Below, one piece after another: positions 35,827 to 44,588 of a DNA stretch of 64,000 nt (positions within the stretch are counted from its first letter, which is position 1; the number at the start of each line of letters is the position of its first letter). A program made the translations under genes and the position numbers. Under the pieces are notes generated by a model that was not told the origin of the DNA, did no database searches, and worked only from the letters and a program-made list of their open reading frames with translations. Location: contig JADLFE010000009.1 of NCBI GenBank assembly GCA_020845755.1, positions 124,001 to 188,000 on the forward strand, read 5' to 3'. The stretch is from Phycisphaerales bacterium. Lineage in GTDB: Bacteria; Planctomycetota; Phycisphaerae; Phycisphaerales; UBA1924.

Positions 35827-36660
35827 ATGAAGGATGTCATCGCGCGAATGTCGGGATGTACGGCGGCGCTCGTGGTCGCGGCGAGCGCGTCGGCCCAACT
35901 CGCCATCGTGAGCAACCTGCCCGGATCATTCACCGACATTTCACAGACCGGGAACTTTGTCGATCTGGGCGACGAGGACGAGGCGTTCGCGTTCCTGCTT
36001 CCCATCAGCAACGCCTTGTTCCCGATGGGCTCGGCCGTGATCATCGGGAACAACGGCGGCGTGGGCTTCTCGCCGCCCTTCACCGACCTTGGACCGGTGC
36101 CCGCGCCGCTCCCGTCGTTCGCGGCGTTCGGCGCGGGAAAATCGCTGCTCCCTTACTGGGCCGACATCGGGAATCACGTCGGCTCCATCCACTGGCAGCA
36201 GATCGGCAACACCGTCATTATCCAGTGGACGGCGAAACGATCCAAGCCCGCCAACGTGCCGGGCACATTCCAGATCAAGATCATCGGAAGCAGCACGTTC
36301 GTAGAGGAATGCATCTACGCCCAGTTCATCTATCTGGATATCCAGGGCGCAGGGTGGAACGGCGGCGCGAACGCCTGCATCGGATTCCAGGACGAACTGC
36401 TCCCCTCGGTTCAGTGGAGTTTCCTTCAGCCCAATGCGGTGCACAATAACTCGGTCCTCTCCCTGGTGAATACCGATTGCTTGAACGGCCAGGGCTGCCC
36501 GGCGGACTTCAACCACGACGGCTTTGTGAACGGCCTGGACTACGACCTGTTCGCCACCTTCTTCGAGGCCGGGGACCGTCAGGCAGACATCAACCTCGAC
36601 GGCTTTGTGAACGGTCTTGACTACGACTACTTCGCCTCGCACTTCGAGGCGGGCTGCTGA
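35827..36660 (+). CDS. Secreted protein with paired C-terminal dockerin-like repeats ending in Gly-Cys
   Basis: 277 residues. The signal peptide is MKDVIARMSGCTAALVVAASASA. The body resembles a single beta-rich domain with YWADIGNHVGSIHWQQIGNTVIIQW. After CPA come two calcium-loop repeats, DFNHDGFVNGLDYDLFATFF and DINLDGFVNGLDYDYFASHF, and the chain ends FEAGC. This matches the planctomycete tail type annotated as GC-type dockerin domain, thought to act in surface anchoring. The start at 35827 has GGAGGA 6-7 nt upstream. The next gene has the same tail. The binding partner is not known. Confidence 0.85.
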   Translation: MKDVIARMSGCTAALVVAASASAQLAIVSNLPGSFTDISQTGNFVDLGDEDEAFAFLLPISNALFPMGSAVIIGNNGGVGFSPPFTDLGPVPAPLPSFAAFGAGKSLLPYWADIGNHVGSIHWQQIGNTVIIQWTAKRSKPANVPGTFQIKIIGSSTFVEECIYAQFIYLDIQGAGWNGGANACIGFQDELLPSVQWSFLQPNAVHNNSVLSLVNTDCLNGQGCPADFNHDGFVNGLDYDLFATFFEAGDRQADINLDGFVNGLDYDYFASHFEAGC

Positions 36661-36767
36661 TTCGGGCGGTTTTCACCCCAGAAGTTTCTCTTGGCCAAGG
36701 AGGCCCGCGCGGTAGAATGGACGTTCGGCGCCTCGTGACGCCGCCGCTCTTTGGGAGGGAGCACAAG

Positions 36768-37703
36768 ATGTTGCAGAATCTCAACCGCTCCGGCGTGTTC
36801 GCGTTGGTATTGGCAGCCGGGCTGACGCGTGCCGCGTTCGCCGGCGGGGTGATCGCCAACGGCGATGCGGTCATGATTTTCCAGGGGATCCCGCCATTCA
36901 GCATGACCACCGGCGATTCGACCTTGTTCACCGATGCGAACCTGGTGGACGAGGCGTACAAGTACGCGTGGCACTATCGCACCGCCGGGAACAACCAGAA
37001 CCGACCCTTCAGCAGCCTCGACACACCCACGGAGGATTACCGCGAGAACGAAGCGACGTTCGTCTGGACCAACGCGGGCCCGGGGACCGAGGGCCAGGAA
37101 CGCTTCGATGCCAGGCTGATTGTGCGTCTGTACGACGGCCCGACTCGGCACTCGGCGCGCGTGGAGCACACGCTCGAGTTCACGAGCCACAGCAACACGA
37201 CACAGACCTTCCAGGTCTTCAACCTCGTCGATCTGGACATCGAGGGCACCGCAACCAACGACTCGGCCCAGATCGTTGACGCGTCTCGGGCGATGGCCCG
37301 CCACAAGGACACCGGCACCAACGCCTTCGCCGAGATCGTCGGCACCGGGGCCGCCCGCTACGAAGTCGCGACGGGATCATCGCTCAGAAACAAACTCAAC
37401 AGCGGATCGGCGAATCTATCCAACGCCGTTGGGCCCGTGAACGGTGATGCGGCGGCGGCGTTCCAGTGGACGCTCACGCTCGCGCCGGGCGAGACACGCG
37501 TAATCCGAGGCGGATTCACGATCAACCTCGCCGGACCGTGTCCCGCCGATTTCGACCACAACGGATTCGTCAACGGGCTGGACTATGACGGGTTCGCCAG
37601 CGCCTTTGAATCGGGCAGCGAGTTGGCCGATTTCAACCTCGACGGGTTTGTCAACGGGCTCGACTACGACGAATTCGCGAGTTACTTCGAGAGCGGGTGT
37701 TGA
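36768..37703 (+). CDS. Secreted protein with paired C-terminal dockerin-like repeats ending in Gly-Cys (second)
   Basis: 311 residues. The signal peptide is MLQNLNRSGVFALVLAAGLTRAAFA. The central domain is beta-rich and different from its neighbour (for example ARLIVRLYDGPTRHSARVEHTLEF and QTFQVFNLVDLDIEGTATND). The tail again reads CPADFDHNGFVNGLDYDGF and DFNLDGFVNGLDYDEF and ends FESGC. The start at 36768 has GGGAGGGAG 7 nt upstream. Two unrelated cargo domains share one tail, as expected for a sorting or docking module. Function unknown. Confidence 0.85.
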   Translation: MLQNLNRSGVFALVLAAGLTRAAFAGGVIANGDAVMIFQGIPPFSMTTGDSTLFTDANLVDEAYKYAWHYRTAGNNQNRPFSSLDTPTEDYRENEATFVWTNAGPGTEGQERFDARLIVRLYDGPTRHSARVEHTLEFTSHSNTTQTFQVFNLVDLDIEGTATNDSAQIVDASRAMARHKDTGTNAFAEIVGTGAARYEVATGSSLRNKLNSGSANLSNAVGPVNGDAAAAFQWTLTLAPGETRVIRGGFTINLAGPCPADFDHNGFVNGLDYDGFASAFESGSELADFNLDGFVNGLDYDEFASYFESGC

Positions 37704-37909
37704 GCGAGAGAAGTTTGACGCAAGGAACGGACGGAACGCGACGGAGCGATGAGAATCGCAAACCCGGATGCCGATCAGCGCCCGGATCAATCCGCCCGAC
37801 TTTGATCGTGTACCCTTCTTGAAACGCGATCTCTGAGTCTGCCGCGATTGGCAAACCACGCCGGCCGCTCGCCCTGTTTCCGCACGCCCCGGCGCGGTAC
37901 AGTGACCCC

Positions 37910-38938
37910 ATGAACGAGATCGATAATCGCCTCGCGGGCTGGTGCGCAAAGAACAAGTTCGACGGCGTGGTCATCCGGCGTCGCTCCAACGCGTCGTGGA
38001 TCACCGGCGGCGCCGACCTCGGCATCGTCGATCACAGCGACCTGGCCTTCGCCACGCTCCTGTGGACCCCGACCCGGAAGGTCATCTTCACGACCAACAT
38101 CGAGGCCCCACGCTTCCGCGGCGAAGAGCCGATCGACGGCTGGGAGGTCATGCAGTCCGACTGGTGGGGGCCGGCCATCAAACTCCCCGACGGTCGCTTC
38201 GCAACCGATTTCCCTGACGATCCACTGGCCGATCTGCGTGCGTCGCTCACGCCCGCGGAAGTGAAGCGTGCCCGCGAACTCTCGCGCGACACGGCCGAGG
38301 CGCTCGAGGAAGTCATGCTGCGTGAACTATCGCCGGGCATGAGCGAGCATCGCCTCGCGGGCCTGATCTCGTCGCGTCTGCGTGATCGCGGCATCGGTGC
38401 GCCGGTCATCCTCATCGCCTCCGACGACCGCATCAGGAAGTATCGGCACCCCATCGCGACAAGCAAGACGATCGATCGCCTCGCCATGGGTGTGACGTGC
38501 GCCCGGCGCCATGGGCTGATCGCGTGCGTCACGCGTCTGGTGTGTTTCGGTCCGCTCGACGCGGATCTGAAGCACCGTCACGAGGCCGTGTGCAAGGTCG
38601 AGCACGCGTACCACGGCGCAACGAAGCCTGGCGTGCGCTGGTGCGACGCGCTTGCGACGGCGATCGAGGCATACCGCACGAGCGGCTTCCCGGACGAGTG
38701 GCAGTTGCACCACCAGGGAGGCCCGATGGGCTATGAATGCCGCGATTTCGTCGCGACGCCGACCGAGACACGGAGCGCCCAGCCGCACCAACTTGTCGGC
38801 TGGAATCCGACGATCACGGGGACGAAGCTCGAGGACACGATCCTGACGGGCACGGGCCCGGCGGACGCCGCCGAGAACCTGACCGTGACGAAACTCTGGC
38901 CACGCACGCACGGACACGCGGACATCGTGGTACGGTAA
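37910..38938 (+). CDS. M24-fold (Xaa-Pro aminopeptidase-like) protein lacking most metal ligands
   Basis: 342 residues. An N-terminal creatinase-like domain (to about residue 110, with NASWITGGADLGIVD) precedes a pita-bread domain. By motif alignment with aminopeptidase P, the two metal Asp residues that flank an 11-residue interval become Val195 and Cys206 (in GVTCARRHGLIACVTR), and the Glu of the usual EPG becomes Asn299 (GWNPTI). His267/268 and Glu308 (KLEDTIL) are kept. Loss of three of five ligands argues against metallopeptidase activity. Some M24-fold families work without metal, so a different reaction or a binding role is possible. Confidence 0.8.
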   Translation: MNEIDNRLAGWCAKNKFDGVVIRRRSNASWITGGADLGIVDHSDLAFATLLWTPTRKVIFTTNIEAPRFRGEEPIDGWEVMQSDWWGPAIKLPDGRFATDFPDDPLADLRASLTPAEVKRARELSRDTAEALEEVMLRELSPGMSEHRLAGLISSRLRDRGIGAPVILIASDDRIRKYRHPIATSKTIDRLAMGVTCARRHGLIACVTRLVCFGPLDADLKHRHEAVCKVEHAYHGATKPGVRWCDALATAIEAYRTSGFPDEWQLHHQGGPMGYECRDFVATPTETRSAQPHQLVGWNPTITGTKLEDTILTGTGPADAAENLTVTKLWPRTHGHADIVVR

Positions 38939-39021
38939 AGGAACCCGCGTATCGGCTCAAGAACCCGGCGTAGTCTCACAGGCCGGTCAGGGCCGGGGGT
39001 GTCAGCCACACGAATCACCCA

Positions 39022-39051
39022 GGACCGCGCATGGCCCGGGACCGCGCATGG
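39022..39051. repeat. Short tandem repeat upstream of the DCC-family gene
   Basis: The 13-mer GGACCGCGCATGG occurs at 39022-39034 and 39039-39051, period 17 bp, 42 bp before the next start codon. Each copy has an ATG. Confidence 0.5.
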
Positions 39052-39093
39052 ATAGATGAATCCACGATCGGCCCCTCACGAATCCACCATCCA

Positions 39094-39549
39094 ATGAACG
39101 CCCGTCCGTTCACCATCCTGATCGACGGCCGGTGCACGCTCTGCCGGCGTGAGGCCGCGTTCATGCAACGCCTCGATCACGGTCGTGGCCTGCTCCGCAT
39201 CGTCGACATCACCCTGGCGGATTTTGACCCGGCAGCGCACGGCACAACCATGGACGCCGTCATGGGGCAGATTCACGGAATCGCCCCGGACGGCACCCTG
39301 CTCCGCGGCATGGAGGTCTTTCGCCGGGCGTACGGCGCGGTCGGCAAGCGCTGGCTGCTGGCCTGGACCGCCTGGCCGATCCTGCGCCCGATCGTCGATC
39401 GGCTGTACCTGTGGTTTGCGCGTCACCGCGTGCGGATCAGCGCGCTTGCGGCGCGAGTGCTTGGCGACAAGGCGCCCGCGTGCGATGATGGGCGCTGCGC
39501 GACCAAACCCTCGGCGACCATGCCGCCCGTGCCGTCGTCAATGAAGTGA
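39094..39549 (+). CDS. DCC-family thiol-disulfide oxidoreductase-like protein (DUF393)
   Basis: 151 residues. The diagnostic DGxCxxC motif is near the N-terminus (ILIDGRCTLCRREAAFM), followed by the family stretch near FRRAYGAVGKRWLLAWTAWPILRPIVDRLYLWFARHR. A C-terminal tail has two further Cys residues (ACDDGRC). The start at 39094 begins MNARPFTILIDG. The gene is convergent with the aminotransferase gene and their 3' ends overlap by 12 bp. The redox partner is unknown. Confidence 0.87.
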   Translation: MNARPFTILIDGRCTLCRREAAFMQRLDHGRGLLRIVDITLADFDPAAHGTTMDAVMGQIHGIAPDGTLLRGMEVFRRAYGAVGKRWLLAWTAWPILRPIVDRLYLWFARHRVRISALAARVLGDKAPACDDGRCATKPSATMPPVPSSMK

Positions 39550-40782
39550 TTTCACCATCTCGGCCAGACGATCCAACCCCGCCGTCAGGTTCGGCACCGG
39601 CGGCCCGAACGAGAATCGCACAAACGTGCTGAGCGGAGATGTCCCGCCGCGTTTCTTGTGCGGGTTCACGTCAAAGAACTCGCCCGGCACCGTCAGCACA
39701 CGATGCTGGAACCCGCGGCGCATAAACCCCTCACCCGTGTTGATCGGCGCGGGAAGGCCCGAGACATCGCCCCACGCATAGAACGTTCCCTCGGGCTCGG
39801 CCGGAAACTTCACGCCCATCGCCTTGAGTTTCGCCAGTGTCATGTCGCGCTTGGCGCGGAAGTGCTTCCGCACCGCCGCGAGTTCAGCGTCGGCACGGTC
39901 TGGCTTCAGCACCTCGATCGCGGCGCGTTGCATGGGGCGGCTAGGCCCGCCGTCCATGAACGATCCCGCGGCCGTCAGCGTACGGATTACGCTCTTTGGC
40001 GCGAGGACCCACCCCGAGCGCCATCCGGGATAGCGGAAGCACTTGGTCAGGCCGTCGACGATCACGACGTGCTCAGCGTCGACATTCTCTACGAACTCCG
40101 CGGCCGACACGCCGCAGTCTGTGCCCGGCGTGTATTGATAGTGCGAATAGAACTCGTCGAAGAGGAGCGTCGTGCCATGACGGCGTGCCAGATCGAGCCA
40201 CGCCGCCAGTTCCTTGCCACGGATCGCAACACCCGTGGGGTTGCAGGGGTTTGAGATGAGCAGTGCCCCGATCGTGTCACAGAGGGCGCGGGCCTCCAGG
40301 TCCTTTGGGTCGATGCGAAACCCGCGATCGGGGGAGAGTTCGATCCACACGGGCTCGACGCGCGAAAAGGTGGTGAGCATGTCCTCGTAGGCGGTGTAGT
40401 CGGGCGTGAAATATCCAAGCCTCCCGACACCCAGGGCCGCGCCGATGCGGGCCAAGGCCGCACGCCCGCCCGGCGCGATCATGACGTTTTCGAACGTGTA
40501 CTGCGACTTCTTGCCCTTGCGGTACAGGCGGTTGTAATGGTCGGCGACCGCCTGGCGATACTCCGGGATGCCCTCGACCGGGCCATAGGCATGGTCCGAA
40601 GGATCGATCTTCAGTTCGCTGAATCGCGCTGGCGCCTCGGGAATCTCGCCCACCTCCGGCTGTCCCTGCCCGAGGTTTGACCAGCTGGGATCACCCATGA
40701 TCCATCCGGCCTTCATGGCCTCGTTGTTGACGTGGATCACACCCATGAACGGGAGCGGGCGAAAGGTCTGTCCGGTGGTCAT
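39538..40782 (-). CDS. Pyridoxal-phosphate-dependent aminotransferase, class I/II
   Basis: 414 residues. Fold type I aminotransferase. The Asn-Pro-Cys-Asn-Pro-Thr-Gly motif is in LLISNPCNPTGVAIRGKEL, the Asp and Tyr that hold PLP are in LLFDEFYSHYQYTPG, and the Schiff-base Lys is in IVDGLTKCFRYPGWRSGWVL. The C-terminal Arg lies in LSTFVRFSFG. The start at 40782 has GGAGA 9 nt upstream. Longer frames running to 41682 overlap the ChaN-like gene and are rejected. The amino donor is unknown. Confidence 0.93.
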   Translation of the reverse strand: MTTGQTFRPLPFMGVIHVNNEAMKAGWIMGDPSWSNLGQGQPEVGEIPEAPARFSELKIDPSDHAYGPVEGIPEYRQAVADHYNRLYRKGKKSQYTFENVMIAPGGRAALARIGAALGVGRLGYFTPDYTAYEDMLTTFSRVEPVWIELSPDRGFRIDPKDLEARALCDTIGALLISNPCNPTGVAIRGKELAAWLDLARRHGTTLLFDEFYSHYQYTPGTDCGVSAAEFVENVDAEHVVIVDGLTKCFRYPGWRSGWVLAPKSVIRTLTAAGSFMDGGPSRPMQRAAIEVLKPDRADAELAAVRKHFRAKRDMTLAKLKAMGVKFPAEPEGTFYAWGDVSGLPAPINTGEGFMRRGFQHRVLTVPGEFFDVNPHKKRGGTSPLSTFVRFSFGPPVPNLTAGLDRLAEMVKSLH

Positions 40783-40881
40783 CGCGGGTCTCCAGGTGTG
40801 GGGTCGGGCACTCGCACGCAGGCCCGGAAAAAGTCCCGCGAGCGTAGCACAGCGCCCCATTCGGCGCGTTACGCTGTCACC

Positions 40882-41838
40882 ATGAACACGTTTCTCCCTG
40901 TCGCGCTCTGCGGGGCGCTCGCCCTGATTTCCGTTGGTTGCTCGAGCATGCCCGCCAACCATCCCGCCATCAGCGGCCCGACCGCCGATCAACTCGATGC
41001 GGGCCGCCATTACTCCGTCTTCCGAGGTGGCGATGGATCGGTGGCGAGTTGGAACGACCTGCTCAGCACCGCCGCGAGCGCAGACGCCGTGCTGGTAGGC
41101 GAGAATCACGGGCACCCGCGCGGGCTTCCGTCGGCCGCCGCACTGTTTGAGGACCTGGTCGCCAAAGCGCCGAACGGGACGCTGGCGATGGAATTCTTCG
41201 AGCGCGATGAGCAGGCCAAACTCGATGACTACCTGATGGGACTGACCGACGAGGCACAGTTCCGCGCCGCAGCCAATCGGAACGAGGGAAACTACCCGCG
41301 CGGACATCGCTACATGGTCGAGACGGCCAAGTCCAACCACCGAAGCGTCGTCGCCGCCAACGCCCCGCGCCGCTACGTCCGCGTCGCGCGAACCGACGGC
41401 TATGACAAACTGCGCACGCTCACTACCGAGCAGCAGCGCCTGTGGCGCATCCCAGACGAACTGCCGACCGGACGCTACTGGGAGGACTTCCAGAAGGTCA
41501 TGGGCGCCGGCGCGGCGGCCCACGGGCAGAAGGAAGATGAAGAGACCCAGAAGAAGCGGATCGCGGACTCGTTCCGCTCGCAATCGCTGTGGGATTGGAC
41601 GATGGCCGATTCGGTCGCCCGCTCGATCCAGGGCGGCCACACGCCGACGCTGCTCGTCGTCGGGTGCTTCCACGTCAACCACGAGGGCGGCACGGTGCTG
41701 GCGCTCCGGAAACTGGCGCCGGGGGCGAAGGTCGTCACGGTGTCATACGTCGACGCGGAGTCGACCTCCCTCCGCGACGAAGACAAGGGACGAGCGGACT
41801 ATGTGATCTACGTCGGCGAGGACGAGACACAGAAGTGA
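40882..41838 (+). CDS. ChaN-family lipoprotein
   Basis: 318 residues. A lipoprotein signal (FLPVALCGALALISVGCSS, lipobox Cys at residue 20) precedes a ChaN/DUF399 domain, a family of heme- or iron-associated surface lipoproteins. The family's conserved His segments are AVLVGENHGHPRGLPSA and LLVVGCFHVNHEGGTVLAL, with the typical LAMEFFERDEQAKLDDYL. The start at 40882 gives a regular signal peptide though no ribosome site is visible. It is convergent with the next gene across 16 bp. Confidence 0.88.
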   Translation: MNTFLPVALCGALALISVGCSSMPANHPAISGPTADQLDAGRHYSVFRGGDGSVASWNDLLSTAASADAVLVGENHGHPRGLPSAAALFEDLVAKAPNGTLAMEFFERDEQAKLDDYLMGLTDEAQFRAAANRNEGNYPRGHRYMVETAKSNHRSVVAANAPRRYVRVARTDGYDKLRTLTTEQQRLWRIPDELPTGRYWEDFQKVMGAGAAAHGQKEDEETQKKRIADSFRSQSLWDWTMADSVARSIQGGHTPTLLVVGCFHVNHEGGTVLALRKLAPGAKVVTVSYVDAESTSLRDEDKGRADYVIYVGEDETQK

Positions 41839-41854
41839 CCGCGGAGCGAGTGGA

Positions 41855-44275
41855 TCAAAGCCACGTTGCGCCCAGGGTGACATTTTCATACTTCCATGCT
41901 GCGCCGGGGAGCCAGAACAAGCGACCGACTTGGCCGTCGACTGTTGTTCCGAACACGCTCAGGGACTGATCGCTCCCCGCCAAGCCGCGCAAGCGATCCA
42001 GCGCGGGAGTGCCCACAACCAACTGCGAGAGCGGCGCGGTGGACCACTCTTGGGCAAGTCCCTGGCGCTGTGGTGACCACCAATAGACCTCGACGGCTCC
42101 AGTCATCCGGTTCCGTCCGGCGAGGTTCAATCCGCCCCACGAAGAGACATACGCCGAGAGAGTTCCGTCTTCGAACAACGCTCCGCCCGCGATCTGCGTC
42201 AGGTCCGATTGGCGCCATTCGCCACCAAAGGCAGGCACCCACCAGGTGACCTGCACGCGCCCGGCCTCATCAAGCCCCGCGAGGTTGATGCCGTTCCAAG
42301 ACGTGAGATAGACCGCCAGCGCCCCGGCGAGCGGCTTGGCGTTGTAGGCGGCGGTGAGATTGCTCGCATTCCAATGATCGATCCCCGGCGCCCACCAGAT
42401 CGACCAGATGTTGCCCGCGGCATCAAGACCCGCGATGTTCAGCCCGCCCCACGAGGTCGAGTACGAAATCAACGGCGTCTCAAGATCAAAGGTGGGCATC
42501 GTCTGCCCATACGCCACCAGTTTGTCGCGCGTTATGTTCTCGAAGAACCACGCGCCGGAAACTCCACCCTGAGACGGAGTCTGGATATACCGCACGAGTT
42601 CGTTGGTGGCGGTCAGGCCGGTCAGGTGGACGGCACCCTCCGGGGAGATCATCACCTGGAGCTGCGACGTGATGCTCTGGGCACCGAGCACAGAGCCCGT
42701 TAGGTTCACGCTGGACCAGGAGCCGGAGGCCGCCCGCTCGCTGATATAGAGCCCGCTGGACTGTATCTTTGCGACAAACTGACGGGATGAACTCGGGTTA
42801 ATCCACGTCACGCTCGGCCCTGTGCCGCCGTCGGATTGGAGCGGCAGCGCGGCGCGCCACACGCCGTCGGTCGCGTGGTGTACGGCCGCGGCATGGCCCG
42901 CCGTCGTCGTGAACGAAAGCGACAGGTCGCCCCCGCCCGTGCCGACCGAGAGTTCCTGATCGCTGCCGGCGAACAACTGATGAGCACCCTGGCTCGCACC
43001 GGCCTGAACAAGCACGCGTCGATCGGAATACTCGACCCGCGATCGCGCACCATCGCCGATGATCGCGCCGATCCAATACTCGCCGGGCGCATACGCGGCC
43101 ACGCGCCATTCAAACGCCTCCTCAAACGCGCGATCCGACGCGCCCGGAGGAACGAACGAGCCGATGCCCCCCGTCACACCGTTGAATGGATTGCGGTCGC
43201 GATCGATGAAGAAGCGACACTCGGCGGCGGAGTCGAAGTCCTCGTGGAGAAAATCGACAGGCACAACGTCGCCGGCGCGAACGGTCCAGCCGTTCCGCGG
43301 CTCGATCGAGCCGACATTCGGCCACTGCGCGCCCGATCTCGTCGCTTCGGTGCGCGTGGCGTAGCCTTGCCGGTCCCACGACACACCGTTGAGGTTGCGG
43401 GCGCGATCAAGCCCGCCGATGCCGCTGAACGCAAAGCCGGCGTTGGCGCCGAACTGCTCGTTGGCGGTGAACCATGTGGATCGCTCGGTAAATGTCACGC
43501 TCGCAGAGCCGTCGGAGGTGTCGCCAAGATTGATGGTGGCGTGGTACCAGAGGTGCGTATCACCGTGCGGTCCTTGTATTCCACCGTAGCCACCGTCGGG
43601 AGTTGTGAATTGACGGTTGAACGCGCCGGACACGGGGCTTCCGGAAGCCAACGGTACATAGTCCTGCCAGATGCTCTCCGCATATTCAACGTTGCGCGTC
43701 AGCAGCGGCACCTCGTCGGAGTCCATCGGCACCGGATCGAGCATCGTCAACTGCTCCACCCACACGCCAGCCTCGCCAAGTTGCCGAGCCAGCGAGGCCA
43801 CCAGCGACCCGCCGCGGCTGTGTCCGATGAGATGCACGGGCAGCGACGCCAGCGCCAGCTCTCCTGCGAACGAGGTCAAGAACCCTGGAGTCAGCAGCGC
43901 GCTGGCAACCCTCGCAGCAACCTGTTGTGTTGGGAAGTAGGTGCCAAAGAAAAGGCTGTTCGCTTTCGTCCAATCAACATCAACGATCAACTCACCTGAG
44001 TTCGACTGCGCTAAAGCGGGACCGGCCTGCGCTCCGCTCGAAATCTGTAGACTTCCCCCCACCACGGGCTCAATCGTCCAATCCACCAGCGTCGCGTCCT
44101 GCCCCACCGCCTTCAGCCGCGTCGCGATCGCCTCCTGCATCGCGCCCGTCCACGGCGGCTCAACATCGTTGCTCGTCCAACCGTGCGTGATGATCGTCAC
44201 GCCGGCAAACAAGGATCTCGACTCCATCGCCTCAAAGTCGCACGCGTATTCTGATGTTGTGTTTGCTCGTGCCAC
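41855..44275 (-). CDS. Large secreted protein: LEPR-XLL-like N-terminus, lipase-like domain and beta-propeller-like repeats
   Basis: 806 residues from a GTG at 44275 (GGGAG about 8 nt upstream); the open frame runs to a TTG at 44308. Near the start, FEAMESRSLFAG resembles the planctomycete LEPR-XLL surface-protein motif. An alpha/beta-hydrolase domain follows, with GVTIITHGW and the nucleophile elbow VHLIGHSRGGSLVAS (Ser about 153), a likely Asp in MLDPVPMDSDE and a His in GPHGDTHLWYH. The C-terminal 350 residues hold repeats with SWGGLNIAGLDAAGNIWSIWW-type units, likely a beta-propeller that binds surfaces or sugars. A lipase or esterase role is inferred. Confidence 0.75.
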   Translation of the reverse strand: MARANTTSEYACDFEAMESRSLFAGVTIITHGWTSNDVEPPWTGAMQEAIATRLKAVGQDATLVDWTIEPVVGGSLQISSGAQAGPALAQSNSGELIVDVDWTKANSLFFGTYFPTQQVAARVASALLTPGFLTSFAGELALASLPVHLIGHSRGGSLVASLARQLGEAGVWVEQLTMLDPVPMDSDEVPLLTRNVEYAESIWQDYVPLASGSPVSGAFNRQFTTPDGGYGGIQGPHGDTHLWYHATINLGDTSDGSASVTFTERSTWFTANEQFGANAGFAFSGIGGLDRARNLNGVSWDRQGYATRTEATRSGAQWPNVGSIEPRNGWTVRAGDVVPVDFLHEDFDSAAECRFFIDRDRNPFNGVTGGIGSFVPPGASDRAFEEAFEWRVAAYAPGEYWIGAIIGDGARSRVEYSDRRVLVQAGASQGAHQLFAGSDQELSVGTGGGDLSLSFTTTAGHAAAVHHATDGVWRAALPLQSDGGTGPSVTWINPSSSRQFVAKIQSSGLYISERAASGSWSSVNLTGSVLGAQSITSQLQVMISPEGAVHLTGLTATNELVRYIQTPSQGGVSGAWFFENITRDKLVAYGQTMPTFDLETPLISYSTSWGGLNIAGLDAAGNIWSIWWAPGIDHWNASNLTAAYNAKPLAGALAVYLTSWNGINLAGLDEAGRVQVTWWVPAFGGEWRQSDLTQIAGGALFEDGTLSAYVSSWGGLNLAGRNRMTGAVEVYWWSPQRQGLAQEWSTAPLSQLVVGTPALDRLRGLAGSDQSLSVFGTTVDGQVGRLFWLPGAAWKYENVTLGATWL

Positions 44276-44308
44276 GCTCCACGCTCCCACGATCGCTGCG
44301 AATTCCAA

Positions 44309-44588
44309 CTACCGCATAATGAGTGTAATCTATCCACGTCAGTAGAAACAAGCGCGGACGTCAATATTTGATGGCCCGGGCAAACCACGGTTTGAGGATG
44401 GGTAGATCACCCTGCCACCGTGAGCGGTTGTCCAGGCACGCTTCAATGAATCTGATTGCACTTCGATATTGCTTACAGCACGATGACGATTTTCGGTGAG
44501 TACCATCTTGCCCAAGGCACTCGTTGCTCGCCGGGTCAATATTCGATCGACATGAACAAACCATCGCGTCTCACTTCGTCGACACTCT
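44309..44588. other. Lower-GC intergenic region
   Basis: About 280 bases upstream of the LEPR-XLL gene and downstream of rlmKL, clearly less GC-rich than its neighbours. Short open frames exist (for example 44361-44564, minus), but none resembles a known protein. No terminator was recognised. Possible promoter region for the LEPR-XLL gene, or remnant of an insertion. Confidence 0.4.

Noticed and set aside
44361..44564. 67-residue minus-strand open frame in the low-GC gap
   Set aside because: No ribosome site, no recognised homology and overlapping frames of equal quality, so it is not reported as a gene.
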